From assembly GCA_902494765.1 (NCBI GenBank), contig CABUUK010000004.1, positions 1-62,212 on the forward strand: a stretch of 62,212 bases of DNA. The letters are read 5' to 3'. Shown in pieces: positions 21,764 through 31,400 of this stretch (positions are counted from its first letter, which is position 1; each line of letters starts with the position of its first letter). Made by a program: the position numbers and the translations under genes. The notes below the pieces were generated by a model. The model was not told where the DNA came from and ran no database searches. It was given only the letters and a program-made list of their open reading frames with translations. This DNA comes from an uncultured Collinsella sp. (GTDB taxonomy: Bacteria; Actinomycetota; Coriobacteriia; Coriobacteriales; Coriobacteriaceae).

Positions 21764-24505
21764 TTACTCGTCTAGGAGATCCTCTGGCATATCATTGCCG
21801 TCGCCCAGGTCGACTGGGGCCTCTTCGGTGTCGACTGCGGCCTCGGCGCCCTCGCCTTCGGGTTTTTCCTTGGCTGCCGTCATGCGGGCTACGGCGCAGA
21901 TGCGGTCGTTGTCGTCGACGGTCATCATCTTGACGCCCTGGGTGGCGCGGCCAGTCTGGCTGATCTCGTCGGTCTTAACGCGAATGACCGTCGCGCCCTC
22001 CGTCACGATGAACAGCTCGTGCTGCGGGCCCACCGTCTTCATTGCCGCGAGGTTGCCCTTGCGCTCGGTCATTTGAATGGTGTAGACGCCCTGGCCGCCG
22101 CGATTCTGCTCCGGGTAGTCCGCGACCGGCGTGCGCTTGCCGTAGCCGCGCTCGGTGATGACGAACAGATCACCGTTGCCGTTAGTGACTTCCATGCCCA
22201 GAACGCTCACGCCGTCCTTCATACCGATACCGCGAACGCCGCTGGTATCGCGGCCGGTGGCGCGCACCTGCTCCTCGGAGAACATGATCGCCTTGCCTGC
22301 GGTGGTGGCCAGGATAATCTTGTCGCCCTCGCGCACGCGGCGCACATTCAGCAGCGCGTCGTCGTCACGCAGGTTGATAGCGATCAGGCCGTCGCGACGG
22401 CTGCGGTCATATGCGCTCATCACGGTCTTCTTGACCATGCCGCTCTTTGTGGCAAACATCAGGTACTCGTCGGCCGGGAACTCGCGGCAGCTGATGACGC
22501 TCGCGATCTTCTCGCCCTCCTCGAAGGGCAGCAGGTTGACGATCGCGGTACCGCGCGCCTGGCGCGTACCCACCGGCAGCTCGTGCACCTTCAGACGATA
22601 GACCTTGCCCTTGCTCGAGAAGAACAGCACGTACTCGTGCGTGGACGCGATGAACATCTCATCGATAACGTCATCCTCTTTGAGGTTGACGCCCGACACG
22701 CCCTTGCCACCGCGCTTCTGGGCACGGTAGGCAGCCACCGGGATACGCTTAACGTAGCCGGTGTGGGTGATGGTCACGACCATATCCTCGTCGGCGATGA
22801 GGTCCTCGACATCCAGGTCCTTCTCAACCTGGCTGATCTCGGTGCGGCGCTTGTCGCCAAACTTCTTGGAGATCTCGCGCATCTCTTCCTTGATGACGCC
22901 CAGGATCTTCTCCTCGTGCGCCAGCAGGTCCTCGTAGTAGGCGATGGCGCGGCGCAGGCCGTCCAACTCTTCTTGGATCTTGTCGCGCTCCAGGCCGGTC
23001 AGGCGGCGCAGCTTCATCTCGAGGATGGCCGTGGTCTGCTCGGGCGTAAAGCCAAAGCGCTCGATCAGGCGGCTGCTGGCCTCGGAGTCGGTCTGCGAGG
23101 AGCGGATGATGCTAATGACCTCGTCGATATGGTCAAGGGCCATCAGGTAACCCTCGAGGATATGAGCGCGGGCCTGGGCTTTCTTAAGGTCGAAGCGGGT
23201 GCGGCGGGTGACGACGTCGACCTGGTGGTCGATGTAGTGCTGCAGCATCTCGCGCAGGCTCAGGCATTTGGGAACGCCGTTGACGAGTGCCAGGTTGTTG
23301 GCGCCAAAGGTCGTCTGCAGCGAGGTGTACTTATACAGGTTGTTGAGCACGACCTGCGGAATGACGCCCTTCTTGAGCTCGATGACCAGACGGATGCCCT
23401 TCTGGTTGGACTCATCGCGCATATCCGAGATGCCCTCGATGCGTTTGTCGTTGACGAGCTGGGCGATCTTCTCCTGCAGGGTGCCCTTGTTGACCATGTA
23501 GGGAATCTCGGTAAAGACCAGGCGGTTGCGGCCGGTCTTGGTGGACTCCACATGTGCCTTAGCACGCACGGTAATGGAGCCGCGGCCGGTCTCGTAGCTC
23601 TGCTTAATGCCGGCGCTGCCCATGATGATGGCGCCGGTGGGGAAGTCCGGACCTGGCATGATCTGCATGAGCTCGTCAACGGTGGCGTCGGGGTTGTCGA
23701 TCAGGTAGCAGGTGGCCTCGATCGCCTCGGTGAGGTTATGCGGGGCGATGTTGGTGGCCATGCCGACGGCGATGCCCTGGCTGCCGTTGACCAGCAGGTT
23801 GGGGAAGCGCGCAGGCAGCGCCACGGGCTCGGCAAGCGATTCGTCGTAGTTGGGCTGCCAGTCGACGGTATCCTTCTGCAGGTCGCGCAGCAGTTCCATG
23901 GCGGGCTTTGCCAGGCGGCTCTCGGTGTAACGCATGGCCGCCGCGCCGTCGCCGTCGATGTTGCCGAAGTTGCCGTGACCGTCGATGAGCGGCGTGCGCA
24001 TGGAGAACCACTGCGCCAGGCGGACCATGGCCTCATAGACCGCGGAATCGCCGTGCGGGTGGTACTTACCGATAACTTCGCCGACCGTCCAGGCCGACTT
24101 CTTGTGCGGTCGGTTGGGGTAGATGCCGCTCTCGTTCATCGCGTACAGGATGCGGCGGTGCACCGGCTTTAAGCCGTCGCGCACGTCCGGCAGGGCGCGC
24201 GCCGTGATAACCGACATCGAATACTCGATGAACGACTGCTTCATCTCGCGACCGAACTCCGAAATCTGGAGCTGGCCGCCGTTGATATCCTCGCCGGCCG
24301 AGGCGCCGCGATCGACTTCGCCAAAGCTCTCCTCGAGCTCGGCGTCGTCGTCTTCTTCCTCATCATCATCGGCATCGGGGTTATAGGCGTCCGGATCGCC
24401 GTCCTCGCCCTGCTCAGCACGGGCAAGCAGGCGCTTCAGATCATCGGGCATACCGGCATCGCCGGCCTCGTCCATACCCTCGTTATTGTTGATATCGTCT
24501 GCCAC
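21764..24505 (-). CDS. gyrA: DNA gyrase subunit A with acidic N-terminal extension
   Basis: The breakage-reunion subunit of gyrase. The core begins near residue 85 (MKQSFIEYSMSVITARALPDVRDG). The catalytic tyrosine is Tyr193 in AAMRYTESRL; the quinolone-determining HGDSAVYE has Ser154 and Glu158. The GyrA-box is KRGGKGVSG, and C-terminal beta-pinwheel repeats follow. The GTG start has GAGGAGGTAAC directly upstream. Compared with typical GyrA it carries about 75 extra N-terminal residues that are very acidic (a run near 45-60 is almost all Asp/Glu). The C-terminus is also acidic. The gene is 11 bases after gyrB. Confidence 0.97.
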   Translation of the reverse strand: MADDINNNEGMDEAGDAGMPDDLKRLLARAEQGEDGDPDAYNPDADDDEEEDDDAELEESFGEVDRGASAGEDINGGQLQISEFGREMKQSFIEYSMSVITARALPDVRDGLKPVHRRILYAMNESGIYPNRPHKKSAWTVGEVIGKYHPHGDSAVYEAMVRLAQWFSMRTPLIDGHGNFGNIDGDGAAAMRYTESRLAKPAMELLRDLQKDTVDWQPNYDESLAEPVALPARFPNLLVNGSQGIAVGMATNIAPHNLTEAIEATCYLIDNPDATVDELMQIMPGPDFPTGAIIMGSAGIKQSYETGRGSITVRAKAHVESTKTGRNRLVFTEIPYMVNKGTLQEKIAQLVNDKRIEGISDMRDESNQKGIRLVIELKKGVIPQVVLNNLYKYTSLQTTFGANNLALVNGVPKCLSLREMLQHYIDHQVDVVTRRTRFDLKKAQARAHILEGYLMALDHIDEVISIIRSSQTDSEASSRLIERFGFTPEQTTAILEMKLRRLTGLERDKIQEELDGLRRAIAYYEDLLAHEEKILGVIKEEMREISKKFGDKRRTEISQVEKDLDVEDLIADEDMVVTITHTGYVKRIPVAAYRAQKRGGKGVSGVNLKEDDVIDEMFIASTHEYVLFFSSKGKVYRLKVHELPVGTRQARGTAIVNLLPFEEGEKIASVISCREFPADEYLMFATKSGMVKKTVMSAYDRSRRDGLIAINLRDDDALLNVRRVREGDKIILATTAGKAIMFSEEQVRATGRDTSGVRGIGMKDGVSVLGMEVTNGNGDLFVITERGYGKRTPVADYPEQNRGGQGVYTIQMTERKGNLAAMKTVGPQHELFIVTEGATVIRVKTDEISQTGRATQGVKMMTVDDNDRICAVARMTAAKEKPEGEGAEAAVDTEEAPVDLGDGNDMPEDLLDE

Positions 24506-24516
24506 GTTACCTCCTC

Positions 24517-26547
24517 TTAAGCGTCAAGGAATCGTGCATCATGTGCATGCTTCTCGATGTACTCGCGGCGATAGCCGACCTCGGAACCCATCAGCTCGCG
24601 CACGGCGCGGTCCGCCACCACGGCGTCCTCGATCGACACACGCTGCAGGATGCGGGTCTTGGGGTCCATCGTCGTCGAGGCGAGCTGCTTGGGGTCCATC
24701 TCGCCCAGACCCTTGTAGCGCTGGACGGTATAGCCCTTGCGCTTTTTGGTAATCTTGCCGTCCTTGGCCTTGCCGTCCTCGTCGTTATCGTCGGGGTTCA
24801 GGCCCAGGCTCTGGATGGTGTCACGCAGGATCTCGTCTTCGGGCTGGCGGCCGTTGGGATACACGTAGTGGATCTTGTTGCGCACCTTAATGCCAAAGAT
24901 GGGCGGGCAGGCAACATAGACGTAGCCGGCATCGATCAGCGGACGCATGTACTTGTAGAAGAACGTCAGCAGCAGGATGCGGATATGCGCACCGTCGACG
25001 TCTGCATCGGTCATGATGATGATCTTGTGGTAGCGCGCCTTGGTGATATCGAAGTCGCCGCCGTCGCCGGCACTCGTCGTGACGCCGCAGCCGATCGCGG
25101 TAATCAGCGACTGGATGGTGTCACTCGAGAACGCGCGATGGTCACCAACGCGCTCGACGTTCAAAATCTTGCCGCGCAGGGGCAGAATCGCCTGGATGTC
25201 TCGGCGACGGCCGTCCTTGGCCGAACCGCCTGCCGAGTCGCCCTCTACGATGAAGAGCTCGGTCAGCTCGGCATCGCGCACCGAGCAGTCGGCGAGCTTA
25301 CCGGGCAGGGACGCCGTCTCGAGCAGGCTCTTGCGGCGGGTCGCCTCGCGCGCCTTGCGGGCGGCATTGCGCGCCTTGCAGGCCTGCTGCGCCTTCTTGA
25401 CGATCTCGCGAGCGGGCTTAGGGTGCTCCTCGAGGTAATCGGCAAGGCCGTCGGTCACGATCTTGAGCGTCAGCGCGCGCATATAGGAGCTGCCGAGCTT
25501 GGCCTTGGTCTGACCCTCAAACTGCGGATCGGGCAGCTTGACCGAGATAACGGCCGAAAGGCCCTCGCGCACATCGTCGCCGGTCAGATTGGCGTCTTTT
25601 TCCTTGAGCAGGTTCTGCTTGCGCGCATAGTCGTTGATCACGCGGGTGAGCGCGGTGCGGAAGCCCTCAAGGTGCATGCCGCCCTCGGGGGTGTAGATGT
25701 CGTTGGCAAACGACATGACGTTCTCGCCGTAGCCGCTATTCCACTGCAGGGAAACCTCAACCTCGCCCATCTTGGCCACAGGTGCGTCCGGGTCCGATTT
25801 GCCCTCGATGTAGATAGGCTCCTTAAAGGCCTCGGGGACGTCCTTGCCCTCGTTAAGGAACTTGACGAAGTCGATGATGCCGCCCTCGTAGCAAAACTCC
25901 TCCACGTGGGGAGTCGCCTCGCGCTCGTCAGTCAGCACGATTTTGAGGTTCTTATTGAGGAACGCCGTCTCCTGCAGACGGTTGTGCAGCGTATCGAAAT
26001 CGTAGATGCATGTCTCGAAGATCTCGTCGTCGGGCCAGAAGGTGACGGTGGTGCCCGTCGAATCCGAGGTGCCCACGACCTCCATCTTCTTGACGGTCTT
26101 GCCGCGCGAGAACTCCATCTCGTAGGTGTTGCCGTCGCGACGAACCTGAACGACCACGCGCTTGGACAGTGCGTTGACGACGGAGATGCCAACGCCGTGC
26201 AGGCCGCCCGAAACCTTATAGGCCGAGTTATCGAACTTACCGCCGGCGTGCAAGATCGTCATGACGACCTCGAGCGTCGGGATCTTTTTAACAGGGTGCT
26301 CGTCGACGGGGATGCCGCGCCCGTTGTCGACGACCGTGATGGAGTTGTCGGCGTGGACCGTCACCTGGATCTCGGTGCAGAAACCGGCCATGGCCTCGTC
26401 GACGGAGTTGTCAACGATCTCCCACACCAGGTGATGCAGACCGCTGGCGCTCGTCGAGCCGATATACATGCCCGGGCGCTTACGAACGGCCTCGAGACCT
26501 TCGAGAATCTTAATCTCGCCGCCATCGTAATCGTTTTCGTTTGCCAC
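24517..26547 (-). CDS. gyrB: DNA gyrase subunit B
   Basis: The ATPase subunit of gyrase. GHKL ATPase motifs are EIVDNSVDEAMAGFC, DNGRGIPVD and GGLHGVGISVVNALS. The TOPRIM domain has IVEGDSAGGSAKDGRRR, DADVDGAHIR, and the tail has QRYKGLGEMDPKQL. The start is GTG 26547, supported by GAAGGAGG 4 bases upstream; the TTG at 26565 overlaps that site. The length is 676 residues. It is separated from dciA by a terminator, so it has its own promoter, and is followed by gyrA. Confidence 0.97.
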   Translation of the reverse strand: MANENDYDGGEIKILEGLEAVRKRPGMYIGSTSASGLHHLVWEIVDNSVDEAMAGFCTEIQVTVHADNSITVVDNGRGIPVDEHPVKKIPTLEVVMTILHAGGKFDNSAYKVSGGLHGVGISVVNALSKRVVVQVRRDGNTYEMEFSRGKTVKKMEVVGTSDSTGTTVTFWPDDEIFETCIYDFDTLHNRLQETAFLNKNLKIVLTDEREATPHVEEFCYEGGIIDFVKFLNEGKDVPEAFKEPIYIEGKSDPDAPVAKMGEVEVSLQWNSGYGENVMSFANDIYTPEGGMHLEGFRTALTRVINDYARKQNLLKEKDANLTGDDVREGLSAVISVKLPDPQFEGQTKAKLGSSYMRALTLKIVTDGLADYLEEHPKPAREIVKKAQQACKARNAARKAREATRRKSLLETASLPGKLADCSVRDAELTELFIVEGDSAGGSAKDGRRRDIQAILPLRGKILNVERVGDHRAFSSDTIQSLITAIGCGVTTSAGDGGDFDITKARYHKIIIMTDADVDGAHIRILLLTFFYKYMRPLIDAGYVYVACPPIFGIKVRNKIHYVYPNGRQPEDEILRDTIQSLGLNPDDNDEDGKAKDGKITKKRKGYTVQRYKGLGEMDPKQLASTTMDPKTRILQRVSIEDAVVADRAVRELMGSEVGYRREYIEKHAHDARFLDA

Positions 26548-26594
26548 ACGTCCTCCTTCAGTCAAGAAAATGTGTACAGCCTTACTAGTTTATC

Positions 26595-26626
26595 GTAAAA
26601 AAATACCCTCGGGAACGAGGGTATTT
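26595..26626 (-). terminator. Terminator after dciA
   Basis: AAATACCCTC and GAGGGTATTT form a 10-bp stem, followed on the minus strand by TTTTACG. It separates the dnaA-dnaN-recF-dciA block from gyrBA. Confidence 0.88.
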
Positions 26627-26652
26627 GGCTCTACAAGGCCACCAGATGCGAT

Positions 26653-27216
26653 TTAAGGCTCTTTTTTGCTTTCTACGCCCTTGGCCCACTCGGCACTGGC
26701 TCTCATGGCATTCTCGAGGGCCTCGCGCAGTTTTTGGTCTTCGATGGGCGCCACTTGGCGCTCAATCTCGGTGCGCTCGGCCTCACTTAGGTCGGCGTGC
26801 GGGGCCGGCGGGCGCTCGGTCGTCGCCGGGCGCAGGCGCTGCTTGGCGGCGGGCGGCGTGTGACCCGGCGCGGTGGTTTTGAACACCAGGCCGTCCACAT
26901 GCGCACCGGCGCGCTCCATGCGCGCGCGGATGATCTCGCGCAACAGCGTCATTTCCTGCGTCCACGAGGGCGAATCGAGATATACCAGCAGCTCATTGGA
27001 CTCGGGCAGGTAGCGCAAGCCCGTCACATGCCGCCCCTCGCGCGTGCCCGAGCACACCGCGTTCCACGCGCGATAGACCGCGCGCGACTCCTCGGCAGCC
27101 TCCATCTGCGCGCGGCGCTCAGGTGTCGCGGCCGCCAGGATGCGCTGACGCTCTGCGTTCAAAAATCCACTGAAGGCAACCGTTTCGCTCTCGCGCTCGT
27201 AATTAGCACGTCTCAC
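26653..27216 (-). CDS. dciA: DUF721 protein, DciA-type helicase operator
   Basis: DUF721/DciA proteins assist loading of the replicative helicase in bacteria that lack DnaC/DnaI. This 187-residue protein has the family core WNAVCSGTREGRHVTGLRYLPESNELLVYLDSPSWTQEMTLL, forming the KH-like fold. A Pro/Ala-rich linker and a helical tail follow. The GTG start overlaps the last 14 bases of recF, a gene order typical of actinobacteria. No other helicase loader is visible in the window. Confidence 0.85.
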   Translation of the reverse strand: MRRANYERESETVAFSGFLNAERQRILAAATPERRAQMEAAEESRAVYRAWNAVCSGTREGRHVTGLRYLPESNELLVYLDSPSWTQEMTLLREIIRARMERAGAHVDGLVFKTTAPGHTPPAAKQRLRPATTERPPAPHADLSEAERTEIERQVAPIEDQKLREALENAMRASAEWAKGVESKKEP

Positions 27217-28309
27217 CCATGCTCACCACCTTGGCTCGATCAAGCAGGTCATCGGTAAAATACCCCAGGTTGGTCGTGGTTATGACCGTTTGGATATCAT
27301 CGCCGATCAGCCGCAGGAAAGCACCGCGACGCTCGCCGTCGAGCTCGCTCATCACGTCGTCTAAAAGCAGCAGCGGGGCGGTGCCCAGGACATCGCGAGC
27401 CACGGCCACCTCGGCCACCTTCCAGGACAGTACCAACGTTCGCTGCTGTCCTTGGCTGGCAAATGAACGGGCGGAGCGACCCGCAACGGTAAACTCAATC
27501 TCGTCGCGATGCGGTCCCACCAGCGTCACGCCGCGGCGAATTTCCTCGTCGGCGTGCCCATCAAGGGCAGCCAGCATGCGCTCGTACGCCCAGCCCTTCA
27601 GCTCTTCGCGATCCTCGACCTGGGGCAAATCCCCCAGCGTGGACGCATAGGACACGTTGGCGGCTTCACCGGACGCCACTTGCCCGTAGGCAGCACGCAC
27701 ATGGCCCGCTAGCCGGTCGAGCAGGGCCAACCGGTGCACGAGCAGAGCCGCGCCCGCGCGGGCAATCGAATCGTTCCACGCGCCGAGCATCTCGCGGCAA
27801 CACCAGGCCTCCTTGAGCAAGGCGTTACGCTGGGTCACGCAGCGACCATAGGTGCTCGCAAGATCGGCATAGCGTGCGCTCAGTTGCATGCCAAAGTCGT
27901 CGAGGGCGGCGCGGCGCACACTGGCGCCTCGCTTAACCATGTCCAGATGGTCGGGGCAAAACAGCACGCTCGGCAGAACCCCGCGCACACCGGCGGCAGA
28001 GCATCTCTTGCCGTTGCGGCTAAACGAGCGTTTACCGTCCTCCGCGCTCAATCCCATATCAAGTACGCGGCCGTCGCCCTCGAGCCTCAGCTCGATCTTG
28101 CACGAGCCCACGCCATCATGGACGAGCTCGGCTGCGGTCGGATGCCTAAACGAGGCGCCGCTCGTCAGCAGCTGCAGCGCCTCTATGAGATTGGTCTTTC
28201 CCGCCGCGTTGGGTCCCGCAAGTATCGTCACGCCCTCGTCCAGGGCAAGACGATAGCTCTCGAAACTGCGGTAGTGCGCGACGGAAAGATCGCGGGCGAA
28301 CATGGTCAT
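27203..28309 (-). CDS. recF: DNA replication and repair protein RecF
   Basis: RecF promotes RecA loading at gaps. The SMC-like ATPase has Walker A AGPNAAGKTNLIEAL, signature FASQGQQRTLVLSWK, and Walker B LLLLDDVMSELD. The length of 368 residues is normal. The start codon is uncertain: ATG 28309 or 28303, neither with a clear ribosome site. dnaN ends 9 bases upstream, so coupling to dnaN translation is likely. The 3' end overlaps dciA. Confidence 0.95.
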   Translation of the reverse strand: MTMFARDLSVAHYRSFESYRLALDEGVTILAGPNAAGKTNLIEALQLLTSGASFRHPTAAELVHDGVGSCKIELRLEGDGRVLDMGLSAEDGKRSFSRNGKRCSAAGVRGVLPSVLFCPDHLDMVKRGASVRRAALDDFGMQLSARYADLASTYGRCVTQRNALLKEAWCCREMLGAWNDSIARAGAALLVHRLALLDRLAGHVRAAYGQVASGEAANVSYASTLGDLPQVEDREELKGWAYERMLAALDGHADEEIRRGVTLVGPHRDEIEFTVAGRSARSFASQGQQRTLVLSWKVAEVAVARDVLGTAPLLLLDDVMSELDGERRGAFLRLIGDDIQTVITTTNLGYFTDDLLDRAKVVSMGETC

Positions 28310-28318
28310 GGCGCAGCG

Positions 28319-29422
28319 CTAGATGCGAACCGGCATGACCAGGTACAGGTAGTTGATCTTGTCGTAGGACTTGAAGATGCCCGCCTGCGAGTAGCTCTTG
28401 AGCTCCAGCGTAATCTCCTTCTCCTTGGACAGGGCATTGAGGCAGCCGAAGATGTAGTGGTAGTTGAAGGCGATGGTACCCGACTCGCCCTCGGCCTCGA
28501 CATCGATCGTCTCCTGCGCAAGGTCCTGGTCATTGGAGATGGAGGACAGGCCCATCTGCCCGTTCTCGACATCAATCTCGAACTTGACGGCGGGGTTGGC
28601 GCTCGCGATAACGGCCACGCGCTTGAGGGCGGCGTTAAAGGCGGCGACGTCGATCTTGACGCTCGTCACGCACGAATCGGGGATGAGCTGCTTGTAATTG
28701 GGGTACACGCCCTCGATGCGGCGCGACACGTAGGTGGTGTTGCCGGCCTCAAAGACGACCTGGGTGTCGGTAGCCCCGATCATGATGGTCGCCTGGCTGG
28801 CCATGATGTTCAGTGCGTCGTTAAAAGCGTCAGCCGGAACGTTGAGCTCAAAGGAACCCTCGAGGGTCGAGGTCTCGACCTGCGTATCGCACACGGCCAA
28901 GCGGAAGGAATCGGTCGCCACCAGGCGCACGGTGTTGTTCTCGACCTTCATGTGCACGCCGCCCAGGATGGGGCGGGCCTTGTCGGTCGAGGTGACGCGC
29001 CATACGCGGCCGACCATCTCGGACAAGATATCGGTCGGCAGTTCCACGGCACTCTCGATGGCATAGGCCGGAAACTCGGGGAAGTCATTGACATCGAGCG
29101 TGTTCAGCCTAAAAGAGCTTTTCTCGCAACCAATCAGCACCTGGCGCTCGGACAGCTCAAAGGTGACCGGGGCATCGGGGAGGGTCTTGGTGATATTGGA
29201 GAGCATCTTACAGGGGATAACCATCTCGCCCTCTTCTTCGACATGCGCCGCGATGCGATGACGGATCGAGATGGTGTAGTTAGAGGTCTGGAATTCCAAG
29301 ATGCCGTCTTGCGCCTTGACGAGCACGCCCGACAGGATGGGAAGGGTGGATGCCGAAGCGACACCCTTCATAACGACGCCAATGGCTTGTGTAAGCGAGC
29401 TCTGGCTGACGGTGAACTTCAT
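28319..29422 (-). CDS. dnaN: DNA polymerase III sliding clamp (beta)
   Basis: The ring clamp tethers polymerase III to DNA. The start MKFTVSQSSLTQAIGVVMKGVASASTLPILSG is typical. Later signatures include RLVATDSFRLAV and the C-terminal YLVMPVRI. The length is 367 residues. AAAGG lies 10 bases upstream of the ATG. It lies between dnaA and recF in the usual order. Confidence 0.97.
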   Translation of the reverse strand: MKFTVSQSSLTQAIGVVMKGVASASTLPILSGVLVKAQDGILEFQTSNYTISIRHRIAAHVEEEGEMVIPCKMLSNITKTLPDAPVTFELSERQVLIGCEKSSFRLNTLDVNDFPEFPAYAIESAVELPTDILSEMVGRVWRVTSTDKARPILGGVHMKVENNTVRLVATDSFRLAVCDTQVETSTLEGSFELNVPADAFNDALNIMASQATIMIGATDTQVVFEAGNTTYVSRRIEGVYPNYKQLIPDSCVTSVKIDVAAFNAALKRVAVIASANPAVKFEIDVENGQMGLSSISNDQDLAQETIDVEAEGESGTIAFNYHYIFGCLNALSKEKEITLELKSYSQAGIFKSYDKINYLYLVMPVRI

Positions 29423-29660
29423 CTTTTAATACCTTTCTATAGATATAAATATCTTAATAATAGTAATAGCACTGACGAAACTGTTGATTACTCCCAAAGA
29501 CGCAGGTCAGACCCAGAAAGAGAATCGACAGCAACCTGTGTGCAACAGGGGTGGTTTTCCACGTTCAAAACCTGCGCAAAACTTTTCATCACCGCGGGTT
29601 GGGTTTTAGACACCTTATGCCCGTGGTTTCGACAAGTTTTCAACAGGTGTCTCTATTTCC
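29423..29660. other. oriC: dnaA-dnaN intergenic region, candidate oriC part
   Basis: This gap of about 240 bases contains an AT-rich stretch (29427-29470) next to dnaN, suitable as an unwinding element. It also has DnaA-box-like nonamers: TTTTCAACA at 29637-29645, TTTTCCACG at 29555-29563 and TGTTGATTA at 29482-29490. These are one to three changes from TTATCCACA. It must also hold the dnaN promoter. Confidence 0.5.
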
Positions 29661-31385
29661 CTACGAGCGCAGTGTAATTTTATCGCGCAGCGACTTGAGG
29701 TCTTCGGTGACGGTGCGGTCTTCCTGGATCATCTTCTGGACCTTTTTGTAGCTCGTGCTGACGGTCGAGTGGTTGCGGTTGCCAAATTCGGCGCCCACCG
29801 CCGTGGTCGTCATCTCGCACATCTCGATGGCCAGGTAGATAGCGATATGGCGTGCTTTGGCGATATTGGCGTTGCGACGCGGGCCGATGAGCTCCTCGTG
29901 CGTCACGCCGTACTGCTCTTCGATGACGGACTGAACCGTCTGGACGTTGATCTTTTTGGCCGATGTGTCGAAGTACTGGCTGGCGATGGCGTCGATATCG
30001 TCAAAGGTGAGCTCCCCGCCCTCGCGCTCGCGGTCCCCCGCCTCGCCGGCACAGCGCTCGCAGAAGCTCTCGAGTTCGCGGATGTTGGTGCCCGAGACCT
30101 CGGCCATGTGTTTAAAGTGCTCGTCGGTCAGGTGCCCGCCGTCGCCCCCATAGGCCGCCAGCAGCGAGTCGTCGCCTGCCTCGGGAGCGGCGACGATGGT
30201 GTTCTCGTAATAGCGCTGCAAGATCTTGTATTTCATCTCGTAGCTGGGCTCTGCGACCAGGCAGAGCATACCGGCGTTAAAGCGGCTGGTCAGGCGTTCG
30301 TCCATGCTCAGGTCCTTGGGGGCGCGGTCTGCCGCGATGACGACCTTCTTGTTGTTGCGGATGAACTCGTCCATGAGCTGGAAAAAGTAGTCCACGCTCG
30401 CGCGCTTGCCGATGATGTTTTGGATGTCATCGATGATGAGCACGTCCACACCGTGGTACGCCTGCATGATGGGGGCGTTGCTCTTCTTTTGGCGGTCGAA
30501 CTCGGTCATCAGGTCGTCCAGATATGCCTGGGAGTTGGCATACTTGACCTTGATCTCGGGCGACTTCTCGGCGAGCTCGTTTTTGATGGCAAGCAGCAGG
30601 TGCGTCTTGCCCAGGCCCGATTTGCCGTAGATGAACAGTGATGTGCACGTGCCGCGCTCGTCCGCGAGGGCGGCAAACTTGAGTGCCGAGCGATAGGCAT
30701 GGCTGTTCTCGGGGCCGTAGACAAAGTTCTCAAAGGTAAATTTTGAGTTCGCGGCGAGCGGGGCTCCATCCATATTCTGCTCGGCCGGCACGGTCGGTGC
30801 TGGCATGGATGAGGCGGGGGTCGCAGCTTGCGTGGATTTAGTCGGCGCTCCGCCCTTCATCTGGTTCATCATGCGACGAAAATCATCGGCCGAGAGCGTG
30901 TTCTTGATTGCAATGCCCGAATCCGCGCCCGCCGCTGCGTCGTGAGCGATGGGCATGTGCGTGACGGGTGCGTTCGCTGGCGTCGCCGCCGCGGCCGGCA
31001 ACGGTGCCATGGTTTCACGGGAAACATCGCTGCGCTGGTGCTCGATTGTCGGCACGTCGCCTGCGGAGGCCGGCGCCGCCGGGGAAGCAGCGGGAGCCGT
31101 GGTCGGCGCCGTCGCGGCAGCGGATTCCGTCGCGGCGCCTTGCGGTGCCACGATGTCGAGTGCAATCGGTGCAAAGGCGATTTCTTCCAGATAGGCCTCA
31201 ATAGTCGGCTGATGCTTTTTGAGCTGCGCGATGGCAAAGCGCGAGGGGGCCTCGATCGTGAGCGTATCTTCGGTCAGGCTTATGGCGCGCGATTGCCCCA
31301 GCATGTTGATGAGGCGTGCATCTTGGCCGTCGCGCTGGCAAAAGGCGATGGCATCCCCCAGGATGATGCTTGCTTCCTCGTCCAC
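29661..31385 (-). CDS. dnaA: Chromosomal replication initiator DnaA
   Basis: DnaA opens oriC and recruits helicase. Domain I is about residues 1-80. A long Ala/Pro-rich linker (about 81-210) is an expanded domain II. The AAA+ domain has Walker A GKSGLGKT (254-261) and Walker B LIIDD (316-320). Domain IV carries the signature GAEFGNRNHSTV for DNA binding. The GTG start at 31385 has GGGAGAG 3-4 bases upstream. The length is 574 residues. Within the linker, residues DVSRETM are encoded by a parS-like site (31011-31026). Confidence 0.97.
   Translation of the reverse strand: MDEEASIILGDAIAFCQRDGQDARLINMLGQSRAISLTEDTLTIEAPSRFAIAQLKKHQPTIEAYLEEIAFAPIALDIVAPQGAATESAAATAPTTAPAASPAAPASAGDVPTIEHQRSDVSRETMAPLPAAAATPANAPVTHMPIAHDAAAGADSGIAIKNTLSADDFRRMMNQMKGGAPTKSTQAATPASSMPAPTVPAEQNMDGAPLAANSKFTFENFVYGPENSHAYRSALKFAALADERGTCTSLFIYGKSGLGKTHLLLAIKNELAEKSPEIKVKYANSQAYLDDLMTEFDRQKKSNAPIMQAYHGVDVLIIDDIQNIIGKRASVDYFFQLMDEFIRNNKKVVIAADRAPKDLSMDERLTSRFNAGMLCLVAEPSYEMKYKILQRYYENTIVAAPEAGDDSLLAAYGGDGGHLTDEHFKHMAEVSGTNIRELESFCERCAGEAGDREREGGELTFDDIDAIASQYFDTSAKKINVQTVQSVIEEQYGVTHEELIGPRRNANIAKARHIAIYLAIEMCEMTTTAVGAEFGNRNHSTVSTSYKKVQKMIQEDRTVTEDLKSLRDKITLRS
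31011..31026. promoter_or_regulatory. parS-like site inside dnaA
   Basis: On the minus strand TGTTTCCCGTGAAACC differs from the parS consensus TGTTTCACGTGAAACA at two positions. It lies in the linker-coding part of dnaA and encodes VSRET, the peptide that parS gives in this frame. Binding by ParB is an inference. Confidence 0.55.
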
Positions 31386-31400
31386 TGTCTCTCCCGTTCT

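Noticed and set aside
22019..26598. Long plus-strand frames opposite gyrA (717 codons) and gyrB (685 codons)
   Set aside because: Gyrase genes on the minus strand explain the coding signal; the plus frames show no recognisable domain.
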